Below are positions 23,698-34,112 of a stretch of DNA of 64,000 nt, one piece after another; the first letter of the stretch is position 1, and every line of letters starts with the position of its first letter. A model generated the notes under the pieces. That model worked only from the letters and a program-made list of their open reading frames with translations, did no database searches and was not told the origin of the DNA. Made by a program: the position numbers and the translations under genes. The DNA is from Ligustrum vulgare. Its lineage: Eukaryota; Streptophyta; Magnoliopsida; Lamiales; Oleaceae. The stretch covers positions 55,064,096-55,128,095 of the forward strand of contig OY743177.1 in assembly GCA_963555705.1 (NCBI GenBank), in the 5' to 3' direction.

Positions 23698-23819
23698 ATA
23701 GAAGGATTAGTCAAGAAATTACATCTGATATCAAAAGATATAAGGAGATAACAAAAATAATTTTAGACTTATAAGAAAAAGATGTATTTCATCAAGGATT
23801 CTTAGGAATACTCTCTAGG

Positions 23820-24440
23820 ATGAACAAAACTATTGTAATTATGAATTACAAAGAAATCTCAATCAATATAGAAGATGTAATGGGAAAAACCAAAATCCCA
23901 ATAATTACTAGAGAATGGATAAGACAAAAATTATCCAATATCCCAGAAAATATTAAGAAGAAGTTAAAATGTATTGAGATTGGAGGAATCCAAGTTTTGA
24001 TTAAAGGATTCTTTAGAGAATGAATGAATATACCAATTAAAATTATTTCATACAAGATCCTATAGATACTCTATTAGAAATTGTTGTAGGAAATCTAATT
24101 TATCAGAAGATAATATTTACAGTAAAATCAAATTATACAATCTTAATAACAGACGAAAATATAGACCAAAGATTCAATCTCCATTATAGAATTGAAAACT
24201 AAAAAATGACCAAAGTTTCAATCTCTAATATAGAAGTGAAAACTTAAAAATGTTATATAAAAGTAAGGCTATTAGTATAAGTATAAAATCAATATTTACT
24301 TTTAGTACTAGCCATCATAGCAATTTATGGAAAATAATAGATAACATAATAATACACAGATTTTGATGAATTGACACAATATATTTCGCCTAGAAATATA
24401 AGGAACATGAAGTTACAATACCAGAACAAATAATGCTTGA
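23820..24440 (+). pseudogene. Pararetroviral movement protein (30K superfamily), degraded
   Basis: The open part (23820-24023) contains a GGIQVLIKGFFRE segment and, after a stop, NIPIKI. 24060-24190 reads DTLLEIVVGNLIYQKIIFTV in one frame. These are the conserved core blocks of caulimovirid cell-to-cell movement proteins, which form tubules or modify plasmodesmata. Several stops follow. It lies downstream of the coat zinc finger, whereas known relatives place movement before coat. Either the order is unusual or the locus is rearranged. Confidence 0.65.
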
Positions 24441-24589
24441 TTTTCACAAACAAGCTAAATAAATTAATTCTGAAGGAAGAATAATAAGAAAAGGTAGTGT
24501 GAGGCTACAAGGAGAAAATATTATTGTAAGATTCCCATCTAGAGGAAGAGTTAATGTAGAACGAGTTAAAAACTAAAGTATTGATGAAC

Positions 24590-24960
24590 CAGTAAGTTCA
24601 CAATACTATATCAAGATTAGATATATCAACCAAGAAGGGATCAAGAATGATCTTCTTGTCCTTATAGATACAGAAGCAGATAATTTTTTTAGCCACCTGC
24701 AAGATTATGAGTTATCACAAAAACACTTATTCAAAGATTACTTAGGACATAACCTTAAAATAAAAAGATATCTGAGTTTCCCTCTTATATTTGTAGGAGA
24801 AAACCAAAATGAACATAAAACAGAAATAATCTTATATAAGGATGATAATTATGGACTTAGCTAAACACCTATATTACTAGGAATGAGCTTTCTTGAAAAA
24901 GTAAGCCCTTATAAGATACGTCAAGGATATATAAAAATAACACTTTAAGGAAATCCAGTT
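24590..24960 (+). pseudogene. First retropepsin-like domain
   Basis: LVLIDTEADNFF (catalytic Asp at 24667) and, about 75 residues on, PILLGMSFLEKVSPY match the active-site and flap/ILG-type motifs of aspartic proteases. The glycine of the D-T-G triad is Glu here (GAA). Stops at about 24862 and 24946. It could be an extra protease-like domain or a decayed duplicate of the one that follows. Confidence 0.55.
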
Positions 24961-24989
24961 ATTATAACAAGGATAGATGAAAATATGAG

Positions 24990-25330
24990 ATCATTGTTAC
25001 TATGGAGAGGATAATAAATACCAATCCCATGAGTCCATATATTGAAGTTATACTCAATTTACAAAATTATTGTAGAATAAAATTTCATGCTTATTTAGAT
25101 ACAGAAAGTACTACAAGCATTTGCTTAGCAAATGTACTACCATCTGAATATTGGAACTATGACTCTATATATATATATATATATATATTGGATGTGATAT
25201 TTTATTAGGACAAAATTTCCTATTAAAATATGCACATTTTACTCAATTTATTGATAAATATATGTTCACGACACCTTGTGCACATAAGATATTTACACCC
25301 AAAATCACAAGAGTCATAAGCATAGCTTAC
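24990..25330 (+). pseudogene. Second retropepsin-like domain (viral aspartic protease)
   Basis: HAYLDTESTTSICLANVLP (Asp at 25098) and CDILLGQNFLLKYAHF (about 25190-25235) are the protease landmarks just upstream of RT in this family. The protease would cut the polyprotein. The triad glycine is again Glu. An expanded (AT)n tract at 25164-25189 adds Tyr-Ile codons and shifts the frame before the ILLG motif. Confidence 0.65.
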
Positions 25331-25559
25331 AAAGAAATTAATCATCAGAGCTCCTCGGCCCAACGTGATGGTTGTTGGAGTACAGAAAAATTTAAACCAA
25401 TTATTGTGTTAAAAATGACAATAGAAGATAAGTTAGAAAAACTTAAAAAGAAATTTCTGAAACTTATTCTGAAAATCCATTAGAAAAATGGAGTACAAAT
25501 AAAATCAAGGCTAAGATAGAACTTATAAAACCAGATACTGTAGTAAGAGTGAAACCTGT

Positions 25560-26470
25560 GAAATACAGTGTTGAAGATTAAGAAGAATTTAAAATCAAAA
25601 TAAAAGAATTACTAGAAGCCAAACTAATTAGACCTAATAAAAGTTCACATAGCAGTCCAGCCTTTATAATTAGGAAACATAGTGAATTACAAGAGGAAAA
25701 GCCAGAATTGTGATATAAGAGGTTAAACGAAGTTACAAAATTTGATGGATATTACTTGTCAAATAAGGACATTCTTATTAAACAAGTACAAAATAAGAAG
25801 ATATTTTTAAAGTTCAATTGTAAATCAGAATTTTGGCAAATTATGCTCATAGAAGATAGCAAACCCCTAACTGCATTTAGCAACCCTAATCCTTTAGGAC
25901 AATTTGAATGGAATATAATGTCATTCGAGTTGAAAAATGCACCACATATATTCCAAAGGAGGATGGATGAGGTAATAAAACAAATTACTCAGTTCTGTAT
26001 TGTCTATATAGATGATTTACTTATTCATTCTAAATATATGAATGAACATATTGAACATCTTGAAAAATTTTGTTATATCATTAAAAAACATACTTTCTCA
26101 AAAGAAAGTTGAAATAGCAAAAATAGAGTTAGGATTTCTTGGACTTTTTATAAAAGAGGGAGAATTGGAATTGCAATTTCATATTGGTGAAAAAATTCAA
26201 GATTTTCCTGAAGAAATCAAAGATAAAAAATATTTACAAAGTTTCCTCGGTATATTAAATTATGCTGAAGAATTTATTGAAAATTTTGCCAAGCTAAAAA
26301 ATTATTTTCTTCAAAAATTAAGGAGAAATGTAATGTGGTCTTGGGATGAACGAGATCGCAAAAATATCAGGAAGGTTAAAGTGGGATTAAAAAATCTACT
26401 AAAACTTGTTATTTCACAAGAAGAATATTTCTTTATCCTTCAAACTAACGCTTCAGATAACTATTAGGGA
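25560..26470 (+). pseudogene. Pararetroviral reverse transcriptase
   Basis: Fingers/palm sequence from about 25580 (LIRPNKSSHSSPAFI) leads to an open stretch at 25756-26112 with the YIDD catalytic box at 26005-26016, preceded by FQRRMDEV. A frameshift near 26110 joins a second open part (26042-26467, other frame) carrying the LGILNYAEEFI thumb/connection segment. RT copies the pregenomic RNA into DNA. Stops at about 25580 and 25711 and the frameshift inactivate it. Sequence is closest in style to badna-/tungro-type RTs rather than gypsy. Confidence 0.85.
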
Positions 26471-26878
26471 GCAGTACTCAAGGTAAAGAAGAATTATAAA
26501 GAATATATATGTGAAAATAATTGTTCTTGTCCTGAAATACTTGTAGGATGTACATCTGGAACATTCAAAGAAGTTGAAACAAGGTATGGAACAAATAGGA
26601 AAGAACTCATTGCTGTGAAGCGAGGAGTACAAAAATTTGAAGATTACTTGCTGCCAAAAAAGTTCTTGATTAAAACTGATAATACAAAAGTTAAAGCATT
26701 TTTGAAAAATAATGTTGATCCATCTATTTCCAATAGATATATTATTAAAATTCAGATATGATTTTCATATTTCAAGTTTGATATTGAATATATTAAAGGA
26801 AAGTCTAACTTTCTTCCTGATTATCTAAGCAGAGATGGAGCTGGAGGAATTAAGGACAAAAGTCCAGATACTTGAAAT
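26471..26878 (+). pseudogene. Pararetroviral RNase H and polyprotein end
   Basis: Follows RT in the same frame after a TAG at 26465. RYGTNRKELIAVKRGVQKF (about 26583-26640) and IKTDN are RNase H landmarks, and a KGKSNFLPDYLSRDG tail ends at TGA near 26873. A Cys-rich stretch (CENNCSCPEILVGC) precedes the RNase H helix, as in badnavirus-like polymerases. One stop lies at about 26759. Confidence 0.8.
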
Positions 26879-28000
26879 TAAAGTCTCTTATTTGGAGACA
26901 CAAATTAAAATATAGAAGAAAGCCTTCGAGGAAACACTAAGATAGCTCCTTCTGCAGAAATTACTTCTACCAAGCCTAATAGCCCTTCACCGGGTCTTGT
27001 GAATATCAGCTCTCTTCCCGAAGGTAAAGGGAAAAACAAGATAGCGTTAAGAGCCCCTTCACAGGGTATTACTCAACCTAATGTTTGTACACGAGATATA
27101 AAAGACAAATATACCAAGCCTTCATCCAAAAAGGATAATCAAGATACCAAGAAGGTCATTGAAACCTCATCACAGAGGAATAAAATTGATTCCAAAACCC
27201 GTATTAATCAGATAGAACCAAAAGATGTGGTAAAGATTCACTACGAACAAAAACTACCAAACAAACATAACTATGAGGACATTTTCTTCTTTATTGTTAT
27301 TTTCAATAGACTGTCAAATTGTTATCTCGAAGTAGGGAAATAGATGAAGACCCTACACTATGGAAAATACAACAAGATAAATTCTTATCCAGGAGCGCCA
27401 GCTAAATTGGTTCAAAATTGCTTTGAACTAGAGAATATATTCTACATATATCCAAGCAAAGATTTACTTGAATTTCACAACTTCTTATAGATGTTAAAAA
27501 GACAATTAGAAGATTTACTGAAATTGTCAGAAGTACAAACATATATAACTGATTCTTTTCGGTCACAATGGAATGTGATAAATATGAAGGAACAATGATC
27601 CCATCATTCTATTGTATCAAGATAGGGATCACAAACCAACACTTCTAACCAACTAGCCAAAAAGTTGTTAAGAATGGAAATGAAGATATTGTTAACATGA
27701 TTTCTTACAGAAGAGCAAAAGGATTTAAAAAAATATTTAATAATTTACGTCAAGTTATTTCTAAAAAAGAAAAAAATTGGTTATATCCTTTAGATAATCA
27801 TGTAATTTACTCCAATGCAAGATTTCCATCTAAGGAAGCAAATATTTGTGAAGTGGACCATATACTTGAGAAAATTATCATCAATGAAGTAAGTGAAAGT
27901 GAAACTATGCGCAAAGAGCTATGCAAAATAGTGTGGGACCATCCAGAGCATAGGTGTGAACACTGCCTCGTTGAAGATAAGAGTCATACATAACTCGGTA
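26879..28000 (+). pseudogene. Additional ORF downstream of the polymerase (tungrovirus ORF4-like position)
   Basis: Two open parts, 26999-27343 (Ser/Pro/Lys-rich, ending in a hydrophobic stretch) and 27697-27993, are joined by a degenerate region. The second part ends HPEHRCEHCLVEDKSHT, with a possible small Cys/His motif. It lies between the polymerase and the promoter, where tungroviruses carry a fourth ORF and caulimoviruses a transactivator. I do not recognise the family from sequence. Function unknown. Confidence 0.5.
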
Positions 28001-28059
28001 CAAAATTCCCAGCAGAGTTCTTTGACTCGAGGATGGAAAAATAATATAGCGAAATAGTG

Positions 28060-28380
28060 ACCATTTATCACTACTTTAATAAAATCATTTATTAAAGAAG
28101 AATTGTGGCCACTAAACAACAAGAAGATAATGGAAGGTAGCTACCATGACAATGACCCTTCACTCACTACTTCAATGAAGTTTCTTTATTAAAGAAAAAC
28201 TCTGGTCATATGTCAAGAAGATAAGTTGTCAAAAGTGGTTGAAGCTTGTTAACAAAGGAAATCAAGCACAGAAAAGTAGTTGGTGACTACTCAACAACGA
28301 ATTATAGCAAAAGAGATAAGGTTCATTTCTGGTCATAAAAGGAATGAAGGAAAATAACCCAAGGCCTCTATAAAAGGAGA
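28060..28380 (+). promoter_or_regulatory. Pararetroviral promoter with duplicated upstream element and TATA box
   Basis: TCTATAAAAGGAG at 28367-28379 is a TATA box of the type seen in plant pararetroviral pregenomic promoters. Upstream, 28070-28131 and 28164-28225 are imperfect copies of one element: CACTACTT(T/C)AAT at the start and (T)TTATTAAAGAA in the middle, ending CAA(C/G)AAGATAA. The duplicate looks like an enhancer repeat. A start site about 30 bp downstream (about 28405) is inferred. Confidence 0.65.
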
Positions 28381-28399
28381 AGTCGAGAAGAGGTTCAAT

Positions 28400-29178
28400 G
28401 AAGAAGATATCCTAAAATATCTGAGTTAAGCACTTGTACTCTTTTATTCAAAACTTGTATACACCAGTTGTATTCAAGAAAAATATTGGTAGATAGTCTG
28501 AAGATATCAAAGCTTGTAATAAGGTAATCACTTATGGAGTTCTGAACTTCATAAGATGAATACCAAAAGTGTCTGCATATAGTTTGCAGTATGTACAATT
28601 TCAATCTATGAATATTAAGATGATATTTGAGTTTTTATTAAAGATTTCTTAAAAAAAGGTTTTCATTAAGTTTCCCATGACCCACGACAGTATTGATATT
28701 TTCCAAAATGAGCTTTCTTCTTTGAAGAACTTGTTGCTTAGCAGAGATCCCGTCAGCCTTTTGATGTGTTGTGGCGTTTTGGAATAATATTTGAGCTTTG
28801 TTTCTGTTTTAAAACTTGTTTTTAAAACCTATAGTTTTTGTAAAGTTCTAAGTAAGGTCTTTCTGAAAGGAGTCGAGATAGGGGTGAAAAAAGAAACTCT
28901 AAATACTGTGAGATATCGTATGTGGAAACACAGCTAGTTCTCTAGAGTGAGAAGTGCAACCTTAATTGAAAAAATATTTGTGGAAGCAGTTGTGGACTCG
29001 ATTTATTAAAACATCTAAATGTTCATCTGATTCAAAAATTGATTGAGTACATACAAGGCAACTACAAAACAACACTAGAGGGAAAGTCTGTTTATTTCTA
29101 TTAATAACAATAAATTTTACTTGCCATTATTTACATGCTTTTACATGTTTAAGATTTAATGTGCTCTAATTACTGATT
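28400..29178 (+). other. Pararetroviral leader / intergenic region
   Basis: About 780 nt between the TATA box and the first small ORF with no long frame, as expected for a pregenomic RNA leader. No clean TGGTATCAGAGC primer site is seen here; the nearest match is at 21144. Confidence 0.5.
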
Positions 29179-29439
29179 ATGAATAATGATGAAAGAGACA
29201 ATATTGAGAGACTTAGAATAGTTCAAGATAATACTAGTAATTTAAGGTCCAGAGAAATAGAAATACTTCTCAGAGAATTAAAACAAGAAAATTATCAAGA
29301 AAAGTGGGAAAAGATAAGAAATACTATCAGATACCATCAATACAAACAACAACAATATGTGATCTGGTTACAAGAAAATAATGAGATAAGATCCCCAGGA
29401 TTAGTTTTGAGAACTTTTGATCCAAATAATTCTAATTAA
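29179..29439 (+). CDS. Pararetroviral small ORF 1 (86 codons, intact frame)
   Basis: Highly charged and helix-prone (Glu/Arg/Gln-rich; RLRIVQDNTSNLRSREIEIL). It is the first ORF after the leader, the place of badnavirus/tungrovirus ORF1. Its stop at 29437 is three bases before the next ATG at 29443, the tight spacing used for leaky scanning or reinitiation in this group. It is shorter than usual for ORF1. No catalytic motif. One of the few viral frames still open. Confidence 0.55.
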   Translation: MNNDERDNIERLRIVQDNTSNLRSREIEILLRELKQENYQEKWEKIRNTIRYHQYKQQQYVIWLQENNEIRSPGLVLRTFDPNNSN

Positions 29440-29442
29440 TTT

Positions 29443-29870
29443 ATGAACGCTTCACAAGCATTCACTTCTAGTGATTGTGTTAAATTATATTTAGATGATA
29501 AAGATATTTCATTTTTATTAGTTGTTGCTAAAAAAATTGAAGATATATTTTCTATTGCCCAATCTAAATTAGAAGAAATATATAAATATATTGATTGTGC
29601 TTGCCTAAATAATATAGATTTCAACTCTGTAGAAACCGCTAAAAATATAGACACAGTCCATAAAATCGTTAACTAACATAAAGATTTAGAAGAAGAAGTT
29701 TCAGAAGGAATAATACTAGGATATATAACTGAACAAGATTAACCCAAAACCTTTGAAAAATTATCAAAATAAAGAGAATATTTAGAACAATTGAAAAAAT
29801 TACAGAAGTTTGTGTTCTTGAAATAAACCAACCAGAATAAAGGAATGATATACACTTCAATTTATTCATT
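29443..29870 (+). pseudogene. Pararetroviral small ORF 2 (virion-associated-protein-like), truncated by stop
   Basis: Open for 77 codons to TAA at 29674. The same frame continues with similar style to about 29840 (EEEVSEGIILGYITEQD, then YLEQLKKLQKF) through two or three stops. Regular hydrophobic spacing (FLLVVAKKIEDIFSIAQSKLEEIYKYI would form a coil) fits the coiled-coil virion-associated protein encoded by ORF2 in badna-/tungroviruses. Assignment is by position and style. Confidence 0.5.
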
Positions 29871-29880
29871 AAGGGTAATT

Positions 29881-31293
29881 TTGACCTTTCAATAAAAGAA
29901 GATTATTTTTTCAAATGAGGTCTATTATACTAAAGTTATTATTTGACAGATCTATTTAACTAAAAACCCCATTCATATTCCACTTCGGTAGCAATATGGA
30001 CATACAATGGATTCTCCATGCATCTTTTTTGTGATATTAGTGATGGGTGATTTTGTGTATAGTGACGCCAAAGAACATAATATATAAATTAAAATTCGTG
30101 CCGACAAATGGACAAAATAACAGCAAAAAAAGAAAAAAGAGAAGAGATGAAAAAGGTGCAAAGTCAAGGCAAATGTTAAACATTTTATCCTTAAGTCGAA
30201 TTTACTTCGTAACAGTGCCTACGGTTTATAGCAATCAACTCCCAAAATACAACAACTACCACATATGTTTTTAGTACTTCAAAACACAAGCACAAATAAC
30301 TAGAATAATGGCTTTGTACTAAAAAATGAATATGAAAATAAAAACCAGACTTTATGCAATAAGAATGCAAGAATTTGGTTGAAGAGAAGAAGAGAGAATA
30401 ATATTTATGTTTGCATATTATTGATGTGAGGAATAAGATGCCCCCACGGTCTTATTTATAGATGATGAAGAGTTGGGAATGAAGTGGTGTGGACCCGAAT
30501 TGTGTAATACTTTGAAATGACGCGACTCTTTGCTCTACCATGCGATTGCATGACTTTTAGTGAAACCAAATAATGTGAAAAAAAAATGTTTCATGTATGA
30601 TTGATGGATTTTAGACCATGTGATCATATGGTTAAAAATTTTACCCAATTTTTTCCCTTCTCTATAATTTCTTATTCAATCGATATTGGTTTTGAATCCC
30701 CGTTTCGGTGCCTTGAAGCTATGAAGTAACAAACTGTTTTACCTAAATGGATTGGGTCGAGTCTGAATATTTGGTCGAAATTGACACAACGTCACTTTAG
30801 TTGATTTTCAGTACTTAACTAATTTCTCGAATTCTTTAACCAATTTCCAACAATGAGTCATATGACCAACACGAAGTTCTCCATGCATCTTTTTGGCTCC
30901 AAATTCATCATGTTCCTGATAAAAAGAGAATATTTTAAGTAGTGAATCAGGAATTCGTATTAATTTCATTGTGTTTGGACAAAATACATAATAATCCTAA
31001 TTTATAAACAAAGGCAAAGCCAAAAGAGGATATCTACATTATATATAAATATGCAAAATATGTAGCAAAATATAATAAGAACAATTAAAACAAATAAGCC
31101 CATGTTTGGTTCTGCTTACTTTTTGGATTAAATCTCAAAATCAACAATAAATTATAATCAAACATTTGATGGATCACAACTTTTCAACCAAACATTTCAT
31201 CAATTTTTATAAATCTACTAAGCCCCCTTTTATTTAGATAAAATCAGATTTCAAGTAAATTTTGTAAACTTGATATAACTTACAGCTGAAAAG
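29881..31293 (-). other. Spacer with an LTR-like segment on the minus strand (about 30300-30852)
   Basis: The minus strand has TGTTGG at 30852, a TATA-like CTATAAATAAG (about 30449-30459) and, upstream of it, CG-rich imperfect palindromes (ACGCGACTC, CATGCGATTGCATGA, CATGTGATCATATGG at 30518-30630). This is the same layout as the LTRs at 7548, 59213 and 61636. No second end or target duplication was found. CTCCATGCATCTTTTT occurs twice (about 30015 and 30880), flanking it. Confidence 0.35.
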
Positions 31294-32196
31294 TGTTGGG
31301 AATTAAACGTTAATTCCCTTTTCTTTTATTCACTGGATCTTTTGATATTCAAAGTAATAATAAGCAAATAAGAAAATAAATATGAACACGGAGAGTTAAG
31401 TGGTTCGACAACCTGCCTATGTCCACGGACCCTCACCAAAGCCTTTCACTATATATATTAAATTGTTAAAAATATATAGACTTTTACTCACCAACGCAAT
31501 CTCATAGTCCACGAAGAAAATACTAATAAAGAGCTATTATCTAACAACAAAACTCGCCAGTTTTCTTTACTTTTTGGTCACAATATGACACTCTTTAAAT
31601 GTGCAATTAATTGACTACTCACTACACATATTTATATGTAAAGAAAAATCTAAAAACGTGTATAACTTGTAACACAAAATGTTTCCTTGATAAAGTAAAA
31701 TAACTAGAATAAGGAAAGAAAATCCCGAAAAACTTACCTAAGCACTTCAACCATAATTCTTCTTTTTCTTCCTTATTTCTCTGCCATCTTCACAAAATCC
31801 TAACGGGCTCTTCAACATTGGCCCAAATCCTTTAAATTGATTTTTAATTAAGATTTTTAATGGAACAAAATATGGGCTAAAAAATTGATTTTTATGTAAA
31901 CCAAAGAGGAGTTAAATAATTGTACAAATTTGCTGGTTGTACCGCAGGGTTTTATCGACCACTCACAAATAGAGGCCCCACACCCCCCAGATCGGCCTAT
32001 AATTGTATGGGTTGATCTCCTTAAAGCGAGACAGAAAGTCTAAGGGTGAGGACAGTATGGGTATAAGAAGGGATGGAATGATGGTGTTAATCTAGTTTTT
32101 TTTTTTAAAAAAAAAAAAAATTACGTAAATTACTTAAAAAAGAAACAAATTACAAATTTACACTTTAAACATAAAATCATGGTTAAACAACGTAAA
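31294..32196. other. Spacer with a possible Copia-type LTR start at 31294
   Basis: TGTTGGGAATTAAACGTTAATTCCC-like sequence (a palindrome) at 31294, followed by GTGGTTCGACAACCTGCC, resembles the start of plant LTRs. No end, TSD or coding region was found. The rest is unassigned. Confidence 0.3.
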
Positions 32197-32205
32197 TCTT
32201 TAATA

Positions 32206-33257
32206 GAGCAAAATTAACCAATGAATACCCAACTTATTGAAAATTACTACTTAGCCACTCAATTTTAAAAAGTATCTCAATGATCATCCAATTTCAGCAA
32301 TGTTTTCAGTTAGCCACCAAACTTCAAAAAGTATCTCAATGGTCACCAAACTTATAATGTTATTTCTACTTAACCACCCAACTTCAAATGGTTGAAGTAA
32401 TACTCGGTAAATTAGCCTATGTTCTTTAACTCAATCATTGTAATTTATAAACCAATTTATAAATAACATACTTTGTCAAACTACTTTTTAACCCACGAAT
32501 ATTTGCTCTCTCCAGTTTTTTACCACATTTTACCTTAAAAAACATAAGCCTATGTTTGGCAAACCTCAAAAAAATTATTTTTAAACTATACAATTCCCCA
32601 AATCATTTTTTAACCACATATATTTTCTCTCTATACTTTTCAACCATACATTTTACCTCAAAAATATAAAAAAACATATTTTTAAATACAAAACTTTTAA
32701 AAAACAAATGCTTAAATAAACTAATTTATAATTGCTACAGTATTACGGAACAGAGCCTTAATAATCTCTACTAAATAAACAAGTTCACCAGTTCTAACTT
32801 GAGCAAAAGGGATAAATTAATAATTTTCATAAATTGATAAGATGATACTTTTTTGAAACAATTTCATTGAATTAATACAACATCAATGCTATTTATAAAA
32901 TAATTAAATACCTAGCTGAACTATGTATTGATTAATGTCTTTTTAGTTCATAAGTGTTCGTTAATTTTGCATTAGGTTGTTCAATGTCTTTTATTTGATA
33001 TGCGTTAATTAATTAATTATTTATTAAAGGTTATTAATTTATCGAGTATTACTTTAGATGGTTATATCGTACCATTTGAATTGGGTAATTAAGTAGATAT
33101 TATATTGTAAGTTGGATGGACGTTGAAATACCTTTTGAAGTTAAATGACTAACTAGAAATCTTGTTGAAATTGGATGGTCACTGAGATAACTTTTGAAGT
33201 TCAATGACTAAGTAGTAACCTTCTATAAGTTGGGTGACTACTGGATAATTTTACTCG
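32206..33257. mobile_element. Mutator-like MITE with ~210-bp inverted repeats and 9-bp TSD
   Basis: TCTTTAATA occurs exactly at both edges (32197-32205 and 33258-33266). Arms 32206-32420 and 33045-33257 are inverted copies, with alternating motifs such as CACCCAACTTAT, ACTACTTAG and AAAAAGTATCTCAATG(G/A)TCA. Long TIRs plus a 9-bp duplication are characteristic of Mutator-like elements. The core carries a further insert at about 32548-32758 and no transposase. Confidence 0.8.
32548..32758. mobile_element. Small MITE nested in the Mutator-like MITE
   Basis: Left edge AAGCCTATGTTTGGC and right edge ACGGAACAGAGCCTTA are roughly inverted. Similar right ends occur near 56740 (CTGAACAGAGGCTTA) and, reversed, near 150 and 585 in the first repeat. 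A dispersed short family is likely; exact ends are uncertain. Confidence 0.4.
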
Positions 33258-33361
33258 TCTTTAATAATTACTATGTCTTTGCAAACCGTGCCCTTTACTT
33301 TTCACTTTAAAATTCTTTTATTAATTTTTTTGTTTGATTTGATATTAAGTATTTAAGTTAC

Positions 33362-33993
33362 TGTTGACCACAACATCTGGTAGGACCTTAGATCAACACG
33401 TCCCAACTCCTCCCTCTTGAACACGTGGATTTCCTGTGCACTAGGACAAACAACCAGCTTGCAAAAGGGGTCGAAATGGCTCCCATTTGCACTCCAATGC
33501 CTAAGTCAGTTCTCATTTTCAGTAAATATAAATTGGGTGCGGAAAAATATAAGAGTGTAAAAGAGAGAAAATGGAGTGAGATTTTTTATATCGAGTTCCT
33601 AACCTTTTCTTAGGAGACAAGTGTACTCTATTTTTAGAATGAATTATCGTCTTAGATGGTGACATGTGTCGGGCTTTACACGTGTCTTCCCGCTAGCCGT
33701 GGGAGAGGTTATCCAATTGTTTAAATGTAATCATTGCTACTTGTGGTAGGGGAGGGGCGCCCATCGTATCATCCATAAAGGTGCTATCTTATCAATCCAC
33801 AGTCTATGGGGATTGTCACATCTCTCTGACACTTCCTTTAGTCCTGTCACTGATCTGATATGCTACATCGGAACATACCGCCTTAGCAAAACCAGTTCGG
33901 CCAAGGAGGTTTTAGACGATATTTCACCTCGGTGATTAGGTAACTAGTAAGACCCTAAGCTCTATTCATAGCTGATGTCCATTGGATCTCGCA
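33362..33993 (-). mobile_element. Candidate 3' LTR of the Tat-lineage gypsy element, minus strand
   Basis: Plus-strand limits are TGTTGACC (33362) and CTCGCA (33993), giving TG...CA termini on the minus strand. Immediately to the right, GGGCCCCTACC is, on the minus strand, a purine-rich PPT-like tract next to the LTR. A TATA-like GATATAAAAAATC lies near 33578-33590 (minus strand). It lies beyond the antisense ORF, where the 3' LTR of a Tat element should be. The other LTR is not in the window, so limits cannot be confirmed by comparison. Confidence 0.5.
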
Positions 33994-34112
33994 TGGGCCC
34001 CTACCTGTAAGACCCTAAGCTCTATTCTTAGGTATCCTTTTGAGTGCTTGTTTGAAAATTCATTTTTTGCATTTTGGTTCTTCTCTGGGTAAGTTTGGAT
34101 TTTTGAGAAAAA

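Larger units (their letters stand above)
20871..29880 (+). mobile_element. Endogenous pararetrovirus (Caulimoviridae-like), nearly genome-length, decayed
   Basis: In order it carries a coat protein with a CXCX2CX4HX4C finger, a 30K-type movement protein, two retropepsin-like segments, RT, RNase H, a further ORF, a promoter with TATA box and leader, and two small ORFs. There are no LTRs or integrase, so this is a pararetrovirus rather than a gypsy element. Subtracting the MITE at 21623-22385, the span is about 8.2 kb, genome-sized for the family. The unit is circularly permuted, with ends between the second small ORF and the coat region. Many stops and frameshifts make it non-functional. Genus unassigned. 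Confidence 0.88.

Noticed and set aside
30047..30274. 75-codon plus-strand frame with a Lys/Arg-rich middle
   Set aside because: No homology recognised; it lies in an LTR-like, AT-rich stretch.
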